A stretch of DNA of 64,000 nucleotides from Bacteroidetes bacterium UBA6161 (GTDB lineage Bacteria > Bacteroidota > Bacteroidia > NS11-12g > UBA955), in contig DIUJ01000051.1 in the NCBI GenBank assembly GCA_002422315.1, positions 31,806 through 95,805 of the forward strand, written 5' to 3'. Below the pieces are notes generated by a model. The model did no database searches, was not told where the DNA came from, and saw nothing but the letters and a program-made list of their open reading frames with translations. The position numbers and the translations under genes were made by a program. Below are positions 16,620 to 24,814 of this stretch, one piece after another. Every line of letters begins with the position of its first letter. Position 1 is the first letter of the stretch.

Positions 16620-19433
16620 TTACGCTGCCAACACCTCGTTTAATTCTTCAATAATCTGCGTCATTTCAGCACCAAAAAGTTGGTACATTCTGCCTCGTCC
16701 GCCCTTTTCGTCAAAGGGTGTAAGGTCAAGGTCTTCAACTTCAATGTGATACGAGTTTACGACGTGATTTTTTAGGTCACGTAGCCAGTCCATTTGTTCT
16801 TTTGTAAATCGGTTGTGCTTGCCTGCATTTTGTTTAAAAATCCAGTTTTTAAAATTATCGTCAATGGTTTTGTCAAAAGGTTTTAGTTCGCTGTCTATAC
16901 CGCAAGCCCTTCGTATGAGAGAAACCAAAGAAGTCAATTCGTCAATCGGTTGTTTGCTTTTCACATCTTCCAATTGGCTGTATGCTGCCCAAACATAATC
17001 TGGGGCAAGCATTGGTTTGTCTAACTTCAACTTGTCAAACACTTCCTTTATCATTTTAAAGGTAATGTTTCTGCGGTTGTAGGGTTGTTTGTAAAAAATA
17101 GTAAGTGCTGCAACTTCGTCTTTATTTGCTTCCAGATATTCGCTAAAATCTTTTACAATTTCCTTTGCCTTATCCACCGAAGTGGTGTCCCATTCCGATT
17201 TGGTTACGGTGTCTATGTTGTGGCTGTCTATGATTTGCTCGTGTTCTTGATGAACTTTTTCAATGTAATCGTTCAGTTTGCCATTGAAGGTAGAAGCAGC
17301 CGTTTCTATCAATTCCTTTTGTGCCGTTTGCTTCGCATGTTCTATCAAAGCAGGGTTGCGGTCTTGCTCAGGAATGGATTCAATAATGAGTTTTGCCTTT
17401 TCTTCAATTTCGTCTTGGTCAAAAGCCGATAGCAATTCCTTGCTGATTTGTTTCAGATTTTTGCCCTTGCTGTGTTCCAGTAGTTTCTCTTTTTCCTTGT
17501 CAGTGATTTGCTTTTCCAAACGGATAAGACGGTTTGCCAACGAAAGAAACAAATCTTCTTCGGCTACCCCCATAGTAACCGCTCCCAAAAGGTCTTTGAG
17601 TGCTACGGTGGGTTTGCGTTCCAGTGGTCGGCTATCAGTTTTCTTGGATTTGATAACGCCTACGGCATCTACAATGATAAAATGAGTTTTGGCACCAGCG
17701 GTTTTCGATACCATTTGCAAAGCATCTTTGTTAATGGTGCGTGTGCCTCTGCCTTTCATTTGCTCAAAGTAGTTCACGCTTTTTACATCACGCATAAAGA
17801 GCAGCACTTCCAAAGGTTTTACATCCGTGCCTGTGGCAATCATATCTACCGTAACGGCAATGCGTGGGTAGTAGGAATTGCGGAAACGATTCAGCACCGA
17901 TTTGGGGTCTTCTTGTATTTTGTAAGTGAGTTTTTTGCAGAAGTCGTCTCCTTCATCAAATTCATTCCGAATGATTTTGATAATATCGTCTGCATGGCTA
18001 TCGGTTTTGGCAAATACTAAGGTTTTTGGTACTTCGTATTCTCCGTTTTCGTCTTTTCGGTTGGGGAAAATTTCGGTTTGCAAGGCCTTTTTAAACTCTC
18101 GGATAATGTTTCGGATTTGGCTTGGGTTTACTACCTTTTTATCCAGTTCGTTTCGGGTATATTCGGTGTCTTCGTCTTCTTGTGCCCAGCGGGTTTTTCG
18201 GGTGAGTTTGTCTCGTCTGTCCACATACCAACCTGCCTGAATTTTACTGCCTTTTTGCGAAATATCCGTTTCAATGGTGTAGACATCATAGGGTACATTT
18301 ACGCCATCCACTACCGATTCCTCATAAGTGTATTCACTCACCACATTTTCCTCAAAAAAACCAAAGGTTCGTTTGTCTGGTGTAGCAGTTAAACCAATCA
18401 GAAAAGCATCAAAATAATCCAATACTTGTTTCCAAAGGTTGTAAATAGAACGGTGGCACTCATCAATTACAATAAAATCAAATTGTTCAATCGGCACTTT
18501 GGGGTTGTAATCCACCGGAATGGCTTGTTTCTTTTCCCTTTGTTGCTCCATCCAAGTAGATTCATTCGGGTTGGTATCTTCTGCACCTTCTTCCAGTTCT
18601 TCGCCTTTTAAAATGGCATACATCCGTTGAATGGTAGAAATGCACACTTGACTATCAGAAGCGATATAGCTTGAAGTCAAACGCTGTACATTGTATAGCT
18701 CTGTAAATTTGCGGTTGCTTTCATTGGGTTGGAAAGCCATAAATTCTTGCTCGGCTTGTTCGCCCAAATTTTTGGTGTCCACCAAAAACAAAATGCGTTT
18801 GGCTTTGGCGTGTTCCAATAAGCGATAGACAAACGTGGCAGCCGTAAATGTCTTTCCTGCACCCGTAGCCATTTGAATCAAGGCTTTGGGTTTGTTCTTT
18901 TTGAAAGAAGTTTCCAGATTTTTAATCGCCATAATTTGAGCAGGGCGAAGCCCTGCCTCATTTAAAGCAGGAATATCTAACAATCTTGCGCGTAAACTTT
19001 TGTCTTTTTGCAACCAGTCTGCCAGCGTTTCGGGTTTGAAAAACCAAAACAGGTTTCTACCTCTTGGTTTAGGGTCTCTCAAATCTCTAAAGCGTGTAAT
19101 TGTCCCTGTGCTTTCAAACACAAAAGGTAAAGGGTCGTTGTCTAAATATTTCAGTTTAGCGTTGGCATATTCTAGGGATTGGTCTTCTGCAACAGTGAGT
19201 TTATGTCCTTCGTCTGCTTTTTTGGCTTCAATAATTCCAACAGGTTTTTTGTCTACAAAAAGTACATAGTCTGCAAAGCCCGAAGCAGCTTGATACTCTC
19301 TCACGGCAACACCTCTGCCAGCTCCTAAGTCCACTTCGTTTTTTGATTGAACAATCCAACCCGCTTCTTTCAACATAAAGTCGATTTTGTCTCGTGCAAT
19401 TTGTTCAGGATTTTGATTTTTATCTATACTCAT
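16620..19433 (-). CDS. hsdR: type I restriction endonuclease subunit HsdR
   Basis: The 937-residue motor-nuclease subunit translocates DNA and cleaves unmethylated DNA with HsdM and HsdS. The N-terminal PD-(D/E)XK nuclease has D55 in ADYVLF and E69/K71 in IIEAKK. The SF2 helicase has Walker A ATGAGKT (189-195), DECH (324-327) and TATP (349-352), with a further motor motif at MKGRGTR. The C-terminal part matches the EcoEI-type HsdR C-terminal domain. All catalytic motifs are intact. It is the most upstream gene of the locus, 37 bp from the DUF488 gene; order is R-(DUF488-276aa-422aa)-S-(106aa)-M. Confidence 0.95.
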   Translation of the reverse strand: MSIDKNQNPEQIARDKIDFMLKEAGWIVQSKNEVDLGAGRGVAVREYQAASGFADYVLFVDKKPVGIIEAKKADEGHKLTVAEDQSLEYANAKLKYLDNDPLPFVFESTGTITRFRDLRDPKPRGRNLFWFFKPETLADWLQKDKSLRARLLDIPALNEAGLRPAQIMAIKNLETSFKKNKPKALIQMATGAGKTFTAATFVYRLLEHAKAKRILFLVDTKNLGEQAEQEFMAFQPNESNRKFTELYNVQRLTSSYIASDSQVCISTIQRMYAILKGEELEEGAEDTNPNESTWMEQQREKKQAIPVDYNPKVPIEQFDFIVIDECHRSIYNLWKQVLDYFDAFLIGLTATPDKRTFGFFEENVVSEYTYEESVVDGVNVPYDVYTIETDISQKGSKIQAGWYVDRRDKLTRKTRWAQEDEDTEYTRNELDKKVVNPSQIRNIIREFKKALQTEIFPNRKDENGEYEVPKTLVFAKTDSHADDIIKIIRNEFDEGDDFCKKLTYKIQEDPKSVLNRFRNSYYPRIAVTVDMIATGTDVKPLEVLLFMRDVKSVNYFEQMKGRGTRTINKDALQMVSKTAGAKTHFIIVDAVGVIKSKKTDSRPLERKPTVALKDLLGAVTMGVAEEDLFLSLANRLIRLEKQITDKEKEKLLEHSKGKNLKQISKELLSAFDQDEIEEKAKLIIESIPEQDRNPALIEHAKQTAQKELIETAASTFNGKLNDYIEKVHQEHEQIIDSHNIDTVTKSEWDTTSVDKAKEIVKDFSEYLEANKDEVAALTIFYKQPYNRRNITFKMIKEVFDKLKLDKPMLAPDYVWAAYSQLEDVKSKQPIDELTSLVSLIRRACGIDSELKPFDKTIDDNFKNWIFKQNAGKHNRFTKEQMDWLRDLKNHVVNSYHIEVEDLDLTPFDEKGGRGRMYQLFGAEMTQIIEELNEVLAA

Positions 19434-19852
19434 ATTGTCGTCTGTCTATGGTGCTTTGGCAAAAAACAGCTCTTTTAGTTTTTTCAGCCTTGGCTTTGTA
19501 TGTCGGCATAAACCAAATGTGCTGTTTGTGCGTTTGCCTTTTTACAATGCCGCCCAACTCTTTTATACACGCAATATTGCGTATATTTTTCTTTTAAAAC
19601 AAGTTTATTAGTTCACATATTCTTGTATGGGTATCTCGTAATGAACTATTTGCATTCTTTTATGCATTCTTTTAAATGGCTTATTTACTTTATTCTCTTA
19701 CACATTGCCCAATTTATAGATTTTAGATTGCCCAGTCGTTGGATTATTTCTTATTTGTTGGAGTATTTTTACTTACAATTTCTCTGTTACCTAGATTAAT
19801 TTTTACGTATTGATCCCCAAAAAGAAAATATATTTTTTTATTTCTCTAAGAA
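19434..19852. other. divergent intergenic region between hsdR and arsR
   Basis: This is 419 bp without a gene. It holds GCCGCCCAAC near 19550, which contains the same GCCCAAC core as the cassette-like spacer end at 4366, and a perfect 14-bp palindrome at 19569-19582. Promoters for hsdR (minus) and the ars operon (plus) must lie here, but I could not assign either one. Confidence 0.5.
19569..19582. promoter_or_regulatory. second ArsR-type palindrome
   Basis: ACGCAATATTGCGT is a perfect inverted repeat sharing the CGnAATATTnCG core of the operator next to arsR, 284 bp away. It may be a second ArsR site or the operator of an upstream transcript; the role is inferred. Confidence 0.4.
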
Positions 19853-19868
19853 ATCGTAATATTGCGAT
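19853..19868. promoter_or_regulatory. ArsR operator
   Basis: ATCGTAATATTGCGAT is an imperfect palindrome (14 of 16 positions) ending immediately before the arsR start codon. Its layout fits an ArsR/SmtB operator, released on arsenite binding. Confidence 0.7.
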
Positions 19869-20192
19869 ATGGGAATAACAAAGACGGAAGGTTTTGAACC
19901 TGCACTTTTACAGCATGTGGTGGTGCTTAAAGCTCTCGCGCACCCCGCCCGACTTGCCATTTTATTGCATATCTTGCAAAGTAAGTCGTGTATTTGTACC
20001 GATTTAGTAAAAGAATTGAACCTTGCACAGTCCACTATCTCCAAGCATTTGGCAGAGCTAAAAACTGCAAACCTTATTCAAGGAAGCATAGAGCAAAATT
20101 CCTACTGTTATTGTATAAACCCAACAGAACTCACAAAAATTTCTAATTTTATTCAAAATTTAATACCCATTCAAAACTTTAATTGCTGTTAA
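19869..20192 (+). CDS. arsR: ArsR family arsenite-responsive repressor
   Basis: The 107-residue winged-helix protein has the ArsR/SmtB core: LKALAHPARLAILLHIL, then CICTDLVKELNLAQSTISKHLAELKTANLI. CICTDLV holds the cysteine pair typical of arsenite sensing in the recognition helix region, and the C-terminal FNCC could add a ligand. The start ATG follows directly after a palindromic operator, implying autorepression of the four-gene operon. Three bases separate it from arsI. Function as an arsenic sensor is well supported by the neighbouring lyase, reductase and efflux genes. Confidence 0.93.
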   Translation: MGITKTEGFEPALLQHVVVLKALAHPARLAILLHILQSKSCICTDLVKELNLAQSTISKHLAELKTANLIQGSIEQNSYCYCINPTELTKISNFIQNLIPIQNFNCC

Positions 20193-20194
20193 GT

Positions 20195-20707
20195 ATGAAC
20201 ACAAACAATCCTTTCCCAAGAATGCACGTCTCTTTGTATGTAAACAATTTGGCTGCTACTGTAAATTTTTACAATCAGTTTTTTGGCCAAGCGGCCACTA
20301 AAATAAAACCCGGCTATGCCAAGTATGTACTAGAAAAGCCAAGCCTTATTATTTCGTTTATAGAAAACCCAGAAAGGGTACAGGCTCATTTTGGGCATTT
20401 GGGTTTTCAGGTAGAAACCCAAGAAGCCATGCAAGCTGCCTTGGAAGCGGCCAAAAAACAAGGTTTGGTAAGTAAAGAGGAGCTAGGTACTTCTTGTTGT
20501 TATGCGGTACAAGACAAGTTTTGGGCTACAGACCCAGATGGGGTTCAGTGGGAAGTTTATTATTTTCATGAAGATGCGGAGTTTAACGATCCCCATTACG
20601 AAACCCAAGATGCGAGTGCATGTTGTATGCCTCCGGTTTCTGAAGCAAAACCAAAGAAAACCATCCAAGAGATAGTATCCTGTACCCCAAATAGTGGTTG
20701 CTGCTAG
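20195..20707 (+). CDS. arsI: ArsI-like VOC-fold C-As lyase (ArsI/CadI family)
   Basis: The 170-residue glyoxalase-fold (VOC) protein has metal ligands H11, H68 (HFGHLGF) and E120 (VQWEVYYF), and a vicinal Cys pair C101-C102 in TSCCYAVQ. Those spacings match the ArsI C-As lyase, which uses Fe(II) and a CC pair to demethylate trivalent methylarsenicals with O2. The C-terminal tail is unusually Cys-rich (CC at 143-144, C163, CC at 169-170). ArsI acts on methylarsenite, whereas the related CadI family is named for cadmium induction; the ars context favours the arsenic role. The ATG at 20195 is preferred to a TTG upstream, which would overlap arsR. Confidence 0.88.
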   Translation: MNTNNPFPRMHVSLYVNNLAATVNFYNQFFGQAATKIKPGYAKYVLEKPSLIISFIENPERVQAHFGHLGFQVETQEAMQAALEAAKKQGLVSKEELGTSCCYAVQDKFWATDPDGVQWEVYYFHEDAEFNDPHYETQDASACCMPPVSEAKPKKTIQEIVSCTPNSGCC

Positions 20708-20710
20708 TAT

Positions 20711-21322
20711 ATGAAAAGTGTAGAGGAGTTTTATCAAGAAATCAAAGGGATTTCTATAGGCCAACAAAGGCAGGAGCTTTTGTTAGAAATAGCAAAGGGA
20801 ATACAGCAGAATCTCGATAAAAACATAAGACTTAATCTTTTGTTTGTATGCACCCACAATTCCAGAAGGAGTCAATTTGGGCAGCTTTGGGCTTCTTATT
20901 TTAGCCAGATATTAGGCTTTTCGGAGTATATTTCTTGTTTTTCTGCAGGAACAGAAGCCACGGAATGCAATATTCGCACCATACGAGCCCTTGAAAGTGC
21001 AGGGTTTAGGGCGCAGTTTAGCGTGTGCCAGCCAAACCCCAAGTACGATCTGTTTTCAGGCAAGGAAGTTAGTCCTATTCGATTGTTTTCTAAAACTATT
21101 GACGATAGTTCTTTGCCCAAGGAAAACATCGTAGCCCTTATGACCTGCTCCGATGCAGAAGAAAATTGCCCGTATGTAAATGGAACACTTTTGAAATTTA
21201 GTTTAAACTATAAGGATCCCAAAGAATTTGACAACACCCTTGAGGAAAAAGAAGCGTATTGGCTAAAAAGTAAGGAAATAGCTTCGGAGATATTATTTAT
21301 TTTAAAACACTTAAAAAAATGA
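20711..21322 (+). CDS. LMW-phosphatase-type arsenate reductase-like protein
   Basis: The 203-residue protein has the low-molecular-weight phosphatase P-loop CTHNSRRS (C47 to R53, CX5R), as in thioredoxin-coupled ArsC. A second Cys pair lies in MTCSDAEENCPYV (about 140-152). It is longer than classical ArsC (about 130 residues), with extra helices at both ends, a form common in Bacteroidota. The likely reaction is reduction of arsenate to arsenite before export. It starts three bases after arsI and overlaps acr3 by four bases (ATGA), so translational coupling is expected. Confidence 0.85.
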   Translation: MKSVEEFYQEIKGISIGQQRQELLLEIAKGIQQNLDKNIRLNLLFVCTHNSRRSQFGQLWASYFSQILGFSEYISCFSAGTEATECNIRTIRALESAGFRAQFSVCQPNPKYDLFSGKEVSPIRLFSKTIDDSSLPKENIVALMTCSDAEENCPYVNGTLLKFSLNYKDPKEFDNTLEEKEAYWLKSKEIASEILFILKHLKK

Positions 21323-22350
21323 CAGACAAAAAAACAGGAATTGGTTTTTTCGAAAAATACCTAAGTATATGGGTAGCTGCATGTATTGTGATAGGCGTGG
21401 TTTTAGGATCCTTGTTCCCGGGGGTATTTCAAGTTCTTACCCATATACAAGTTTCTGGTATTAACCTACCCATTGCCATATTGGTTTGGGCGATGATTTT
21501 TCCAATGATGGTTCAAATAGATTTTGGTTCCTTGGGCCAAAGCATGCAATTTAAGAAAGGTTTGTTTCTTACGCTGTTTATCAATTGGGTTTTGAAACCC
21601 CTTTCCATGGCATTGTTTGCTTGGGTGTTTTTCAAGTATTTGTATGCTGCTTTCCTAAGTCCAGAGCAAGCACAAGAATATATTGCAGGAGCCATTTTGT
21701 TAGGCGCAGCACCATGCACAGCTATGGTATTTGTATGGTCTTTTTTAACCAAGGGCAATGCCAACTATACCTTAGTTCAAGTAGCGGTAAACGACATTGT
21801 ATTGTTAGTTCTATTTGTGCCCATTGTTTCTTTACTCATTGGGGTTAGCGATATACACATACCCTACGATACCCTTTTTTATTCTGTAGTATTGTTTGTA
21901 TTGTTGCCCCTATTGGCAGGTTTTTTTGCCAATAAAATACTTGTTAGAAAAAAAGGGAAAGAATGGTTTCAGCAGAGCTTTTTACCGGGTTTAAAACCTA
22001 TATCTATTCTTGCACTGCTGCTTACTTTAGTGTTAATTTTTGCATACCAAGGGCCACAAATTGTCTCAAATCCTTGGAATATATTTTTGATAGCCATACC
22101 ATTAACCATACAAACCTATTTTATATTTTTTACCACATGGATTATGGGCCGAAAGTTAAGATTAAACAAAGACATCGCTGGGCCATCGGCTCTGATAGGT
22201 GCTAGTAATTTCTTTGAGTTGGCGGTAGTAGTTGCTATTTTGCTTTTCGGGATAGATTCGGGAGCGGTTTTGGCAACAGTGGTAGGGGTGCTTATAGAGG
22301 TGCCTGTAATGCTAAGTTTGGTATGGTGGGTTAATAAACAAAAGGGGTAG
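21319..22350 (+). CDS. acr3: ACR3-family arsenite efflux permease
   Basis: The 343-residue membrane protein of the ACR3 (BASS-fold) family has about ten hydrophobic segments. The conserved Cys of the fourth helix is in GAAPCTAMVFVWS (C133), and the late-helix motif SNFFELAVVVAI carries the conserved Glu. It exports arsenite from the cytoplasm and is the last gene of the ars operon. The ATGA overlap with the reductase gene supports co-translation. The first 20 residues are polar, then helices run to the C-terminus; no truncation is seen. Confidence 0.92.
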   Translation: MTDKKTGIGFFEKYLSIWVAACIVIGVVLGSLFPGVFQVLTHIQVSGINLPIAILVWAMIFPMMVQIDFGSLGQSMQFKKGLFLTLFINWVLKPLSMALFAWVFFKYLYAAFLSPEQAQEYIAGAILLGAAPCTAMVFVWSFLTKGNANYTLVQVAVNDIVLLVLFVPIVSLLIGVSDIHIPYDTLFYSVVLFVLLPLLAGFFANKILVRKKGKEWFQQSFLPGLKPISILALLLTLVLIFAYQGPQIVSNPWNIFLIAIPLTIQTYFIFFTTWIMGRKLRLNKDIAGPSALIGASNFFELAVVVAILLFGIDSGAVLATVVGVLIEVPVMLSLVWWVNKQKG

Positions 22351-22438
22351 AATGCAGTTAGGAATTCCGCCTAAAAATTTTCCCTAATTCAGGATTGGCC
22401 TAATTATTCTTTTACTTTTTGGCGATGACCGGTTGGGA

Positions 22439-22522
22439 ATTGTAGATTGAAGATTTCAGATTGAAGATTGTAGATTGAAGATTGTAGATTGAAGATTGTA
22501 GATTGAAGATTGTAGATTGAAG
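22439..22522. repeat. 14-bp tandem repeat, six units
   Basis: Six consecutive ATTGTAGATTGAAG units start at 22439, 22453, 22467, 22481, 22495 and 22509. Only the second departs (ATTTCAGATTGAAG). The first unit overlaps the end of the 40-bp direct repeat. Confidence 0.9.
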
Positions 22523-22708
22523 ATTTTTTAGCCGTGGTTAGTGCTATGCATGGTTATGGCAAGGTTTTCGGTTTCGCATATCCTCGGTCTTCGGCTTCGC
22601 TCAGACACCGAGGGGCGGATAGTTTCATTCTTTGCTTGGTGTTTGCCACCAACCAGCTAATAAAAATTGACCTAGGCTTTCAGCCTGCGGTGCTTGTATT
22701 ATGTCAAA

Positions 22709-22733
22709 TAACCTAAGGCCTTGCCTTAGGTTA
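22709..22733. repeat. hairpin TAACCTAAGGC / GCCTTAGGTTA
   Basis: It has perfect 11-bp arms with a three-base loop. It may act as a terminator-like structure or as one unit of an interspersed palindrome family; no T-run follows, so the repeat reading is preferred. Confidence 0.5.
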
Positions 22734-23478
22734 GACTAAGCTAGGCTTTCAGCCTATGAAAGTACAGTCAATCATCCGCTACCTCGCCCTGAAAGGGCAA
22801 CTTATCTCCGCTCAAGGCAAGGCCTTGGGGTATAAAAAAGCAACAACAATTTACGCCCTGAAAGGGCAGCTTAGTCTACATAGCTACACTGTAAACCTAT
22901 TGTAGGACGAGTCAATATTGAGCCCGGCTCAATCTTCCCACATTTTGCCCCAATAAAGCGGCATTATTACCCGAAAATTCTTTAACGGAAACGATTACTT
23001 AATTCCTATGGTTTAAACCGTGGGCTAGAATTTAATAAAATTGCATTTGGCAATGAAGCACCAAAGGTGCGCAATCAATAGCATAGCCTGAAAGGGCTAT
23101 GAAAGAAATCAAGCAACCATAATAAAAGCGCCAAAGGTGCGCAATAATGTATGCTTTTTGCATTAGCACCCAGAAATTCTTTAACTTTCCCATAAGGTTG
23201 GTGTTACTTGTTTATCAATTTGTTGCGCGACAACTATCACTCTTAAATAAGCCTTTATTTGTCTTTTACTTTTTGGCGATGACCGGTTGGGAATTGTAGA
23301 TTTTTAGATTTTAGATTTTTCCCGTTTTTTTTTAGCCCTGGTTAGAATTTCATGTCCTCAACTTGTTGCAGGACCACCAAGCAAACGGTAAAATTGAATA
23401 CTTTAGTTTTCGACCAAAGTCTTCAATTCCCACAGATTTCTAATTTTTTCTTGTTACTCTAATGCTTAACTTTGCAGC

Positions 23479-23682
23479 ATGTTAGCATCCTTCGTAATTA
23501 TTTTAGCAGTTATACTTGTTGCAGCCCTAGGGGTTGGGGTAAGATTACTTTTTGTAAAAGACGCTGCGGTGAGAGGTACATGTGCATCTCAGAGCCCTTT
23601 TTTGAACAAAGAAGGAGAGTCTTGTAGCTACTGTGGCAAGCCCGCAGGTGAAAAGTGCGATACCGAAATTAAAGGGGCCTAA
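23479..23682 (+). CDS. small single-pass membrane protein with Cys cluster
   Basis: The 67-residue protein has one N-terminal membrane helix (about residues 4-26) and a short soluble tail with five cysteines, one in RGTCAS and four later (SCSYCGKPAGEKC). Similar tiny membrane proteins with a CxxC pair are common in Bacteroidota, but I know no function for them. A TAACTTTG match to the -7 element lies at 23467-23474, only five bases before the ATG, so the transcript may be leaderless. It is isolated from other genes. Confidence 0.6.
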   Translation: MLASFVIILAVILVAALGVGVRLLFVKDAAVRGTCASQSPFLNKEGESCSYCGKPAGEKCDTEIKGA

Positions 23683-23851
23683 TAGTTCCTTTGTAACACA
23701 AAAGGCCCGATTAAGGTTATTTCGCCTTCGCAACCAATACATTTTTCAATTCGTTTTAAGCGTTATTGTACCACACAGTTTAGCTTATTCTTTCCCGGTT
23801 TATTGTATCACTTTTTTGTTAGAAAAATGATTGGTTAATGAATTCTGTAAC

Positions 23852-24064
23852 TTATTCTGCTTTCTTAGCAGGACATGTTTTTATACCTAAAACGGAATAA
23901 AGTGGGCAAAATCCAATTAGACTAGTAAGTACAAAAACAGCAGCAGCTACGAGTAATACAATTCCCAAAGTGCCTGATATAGTTTCGTTGTAGTATAAAA
24001 ATCCTACGATTGCAGCAATTATCAAACGGATAATTTTGTCTGCGTTTCCCATGTTTGTTTTCAT
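23852..24064 (-). CDS. DUF2892 / YgaP-like membrane protein
   Basis: The 70-residue protein has two membrane helices and the DUF2892 pattern: MGNADKIIRLIIAAIVGFLYY, then GTLGIVLLVAAAVFVLTSLIGFCPLYSVLGIKTCP. Length fits the stand-alone family. The start at 24064 is preferred; a longer frame adds 22 residues unlike the family. The second helix ends with two cysteines (GFCPLY, KTCPA), a family feature. DUF2892 is found alone or after rhodanese domains. Function is not established. Confidence 0.75.
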   Translation of the reverse strand: MKTNMGNADKIIRLIIAAIVGFLYYNETISGTLGIVLLVAAAVFVLTSLIGFCPLYSVLGIKTCPAKKAE

Positions 24065-24324
24065 TTTGTTAATTATTTGTATTTCAAAGGTATTAAAATA
24101 TCTCATAAGAGTATATAATTCTTTTTTCAACTATTTATATCCTAATTATTGGAGAGCTCCCAATAGCATAAAACAAGTAATTTCATATACCCTAAGAATA
24201 CCTATTCGCATATCCGTGTAAAAATCTAATGTTGGAAATTTGGGATAAATCATAAAACAGAATATTTATCATATTTTAGGTTTAAGAATTCTTGTAAACT
24301 TGCAGAAACATTATAGTATTAAAT

Positions 24325-24729
24325 ATGAAAATCACAACAGAAAGCAAGCTTATTGAAATAAAAAAAGCTTTTAGTTCACATTACCCTGGTCTTAAAATAG
24401 AATTCTTCATAGACAAGAACAATGACGGAAATTTAACTGCCGATGAGAAATATAGCGAAGGCGAAAGTCTTTTGTCAGAAATAAGTAATTCAACCAACAG
24501 CATTTTAGACATGTCGAAACATACTACCGCAGCTGATTTGGAAAATGCATTTAAAGAACACTTTGCGGTAATGGTACAAGTATTTCGTAAAAGTGGGTCA
24601 GCGTGGTTGATGACAAGCGCAAGCGATAGTATTGCCCTTAGTGAGTTGAGTAACCAAGCACTACAGAGTACAATGCCGAGTGCAGGGGAGGCCCCTTTGG
24701 ATGCAATGGATAGAATGGAATTGGAGTAA
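24325..24729 (+). CDS. conserved hypothetical protein with EF-hand-like loop
   Basis: The 134-residue soluble protein belongs to a small-protein family I have seen in Bacteroidota without a known function (MKITTESKLIEIKKAF start; HFAVMVQVFRKSGSAWLMT in the middle). DKNNDGNLTADE (residues 30-41) has every position of a canonical EF-hand calcium loop. The rest is Ser/Thr-rich with an acidic tail. Only one loop is present, so paired calcium binding would need dimerisation. It is isolated, ahead of a collagen-like lipoprotein, and has no signal peptide, so it is probably cytoplasmic. Confidence 0.65.
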   Translation: MKITTESKLIEIKKAFSSHYPGLKIEFFIDKNNDGNLTADEKYSEGESLLSEISNSTNSILDMSKHTTAADLENAFKEHFAVMVQVFRKSGSAWLMTSASDSIALSELSNQALQSTMPSAGEAPLDAMDRMELE

Positions 24730-24814
24730 TGCCTAAGTTAATTCGTGAAAGTATTTTTTTTATTTATATTAATTCAGGATTAATTGTATGTTCGCATCTT
24801 AAATTTAATAAAAC

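Larger units (their letters stand above)
22351..23478. repeat. repeat-rich, gene-free region
   Basis: These 1128 bases have no credible gene. They hold: two 40-bp direct repeats (22409-22448 and 23263-23302, CTTTTACTTTTTGGCGATGA...), each followed by an AGCCxTGGTTAG tail; a 14-bp tandem array; a 25-bp hairpin at 22709-22733; paired palindromes of the GCCCTGAAAGGGC and CTAGGCTTTCAGCC kinds (22673, 22740, 22787, 22857, 23088); and CACCAAAGGTGCG units (about 23061 and 23132). They look like interspersed palindromic elements piled up downstream of acr3. Confidence 0.7.

Noticed and set aside
16813..19597. Many plus-strand reading frames of 60-170 residues
   Set aside because: They are shadows of the intact hsdR gene on the minus strand.
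22534..22716. 60-residue reading frame in the repeat region
   Set aside because: It lies across palindromic repeats and lacks any recognisable feature.
22709..22733. Rho-independent terminator of acr3
   Set aside because: The hairpin lies about 360 bases from the acr3 stop and has no T-run.
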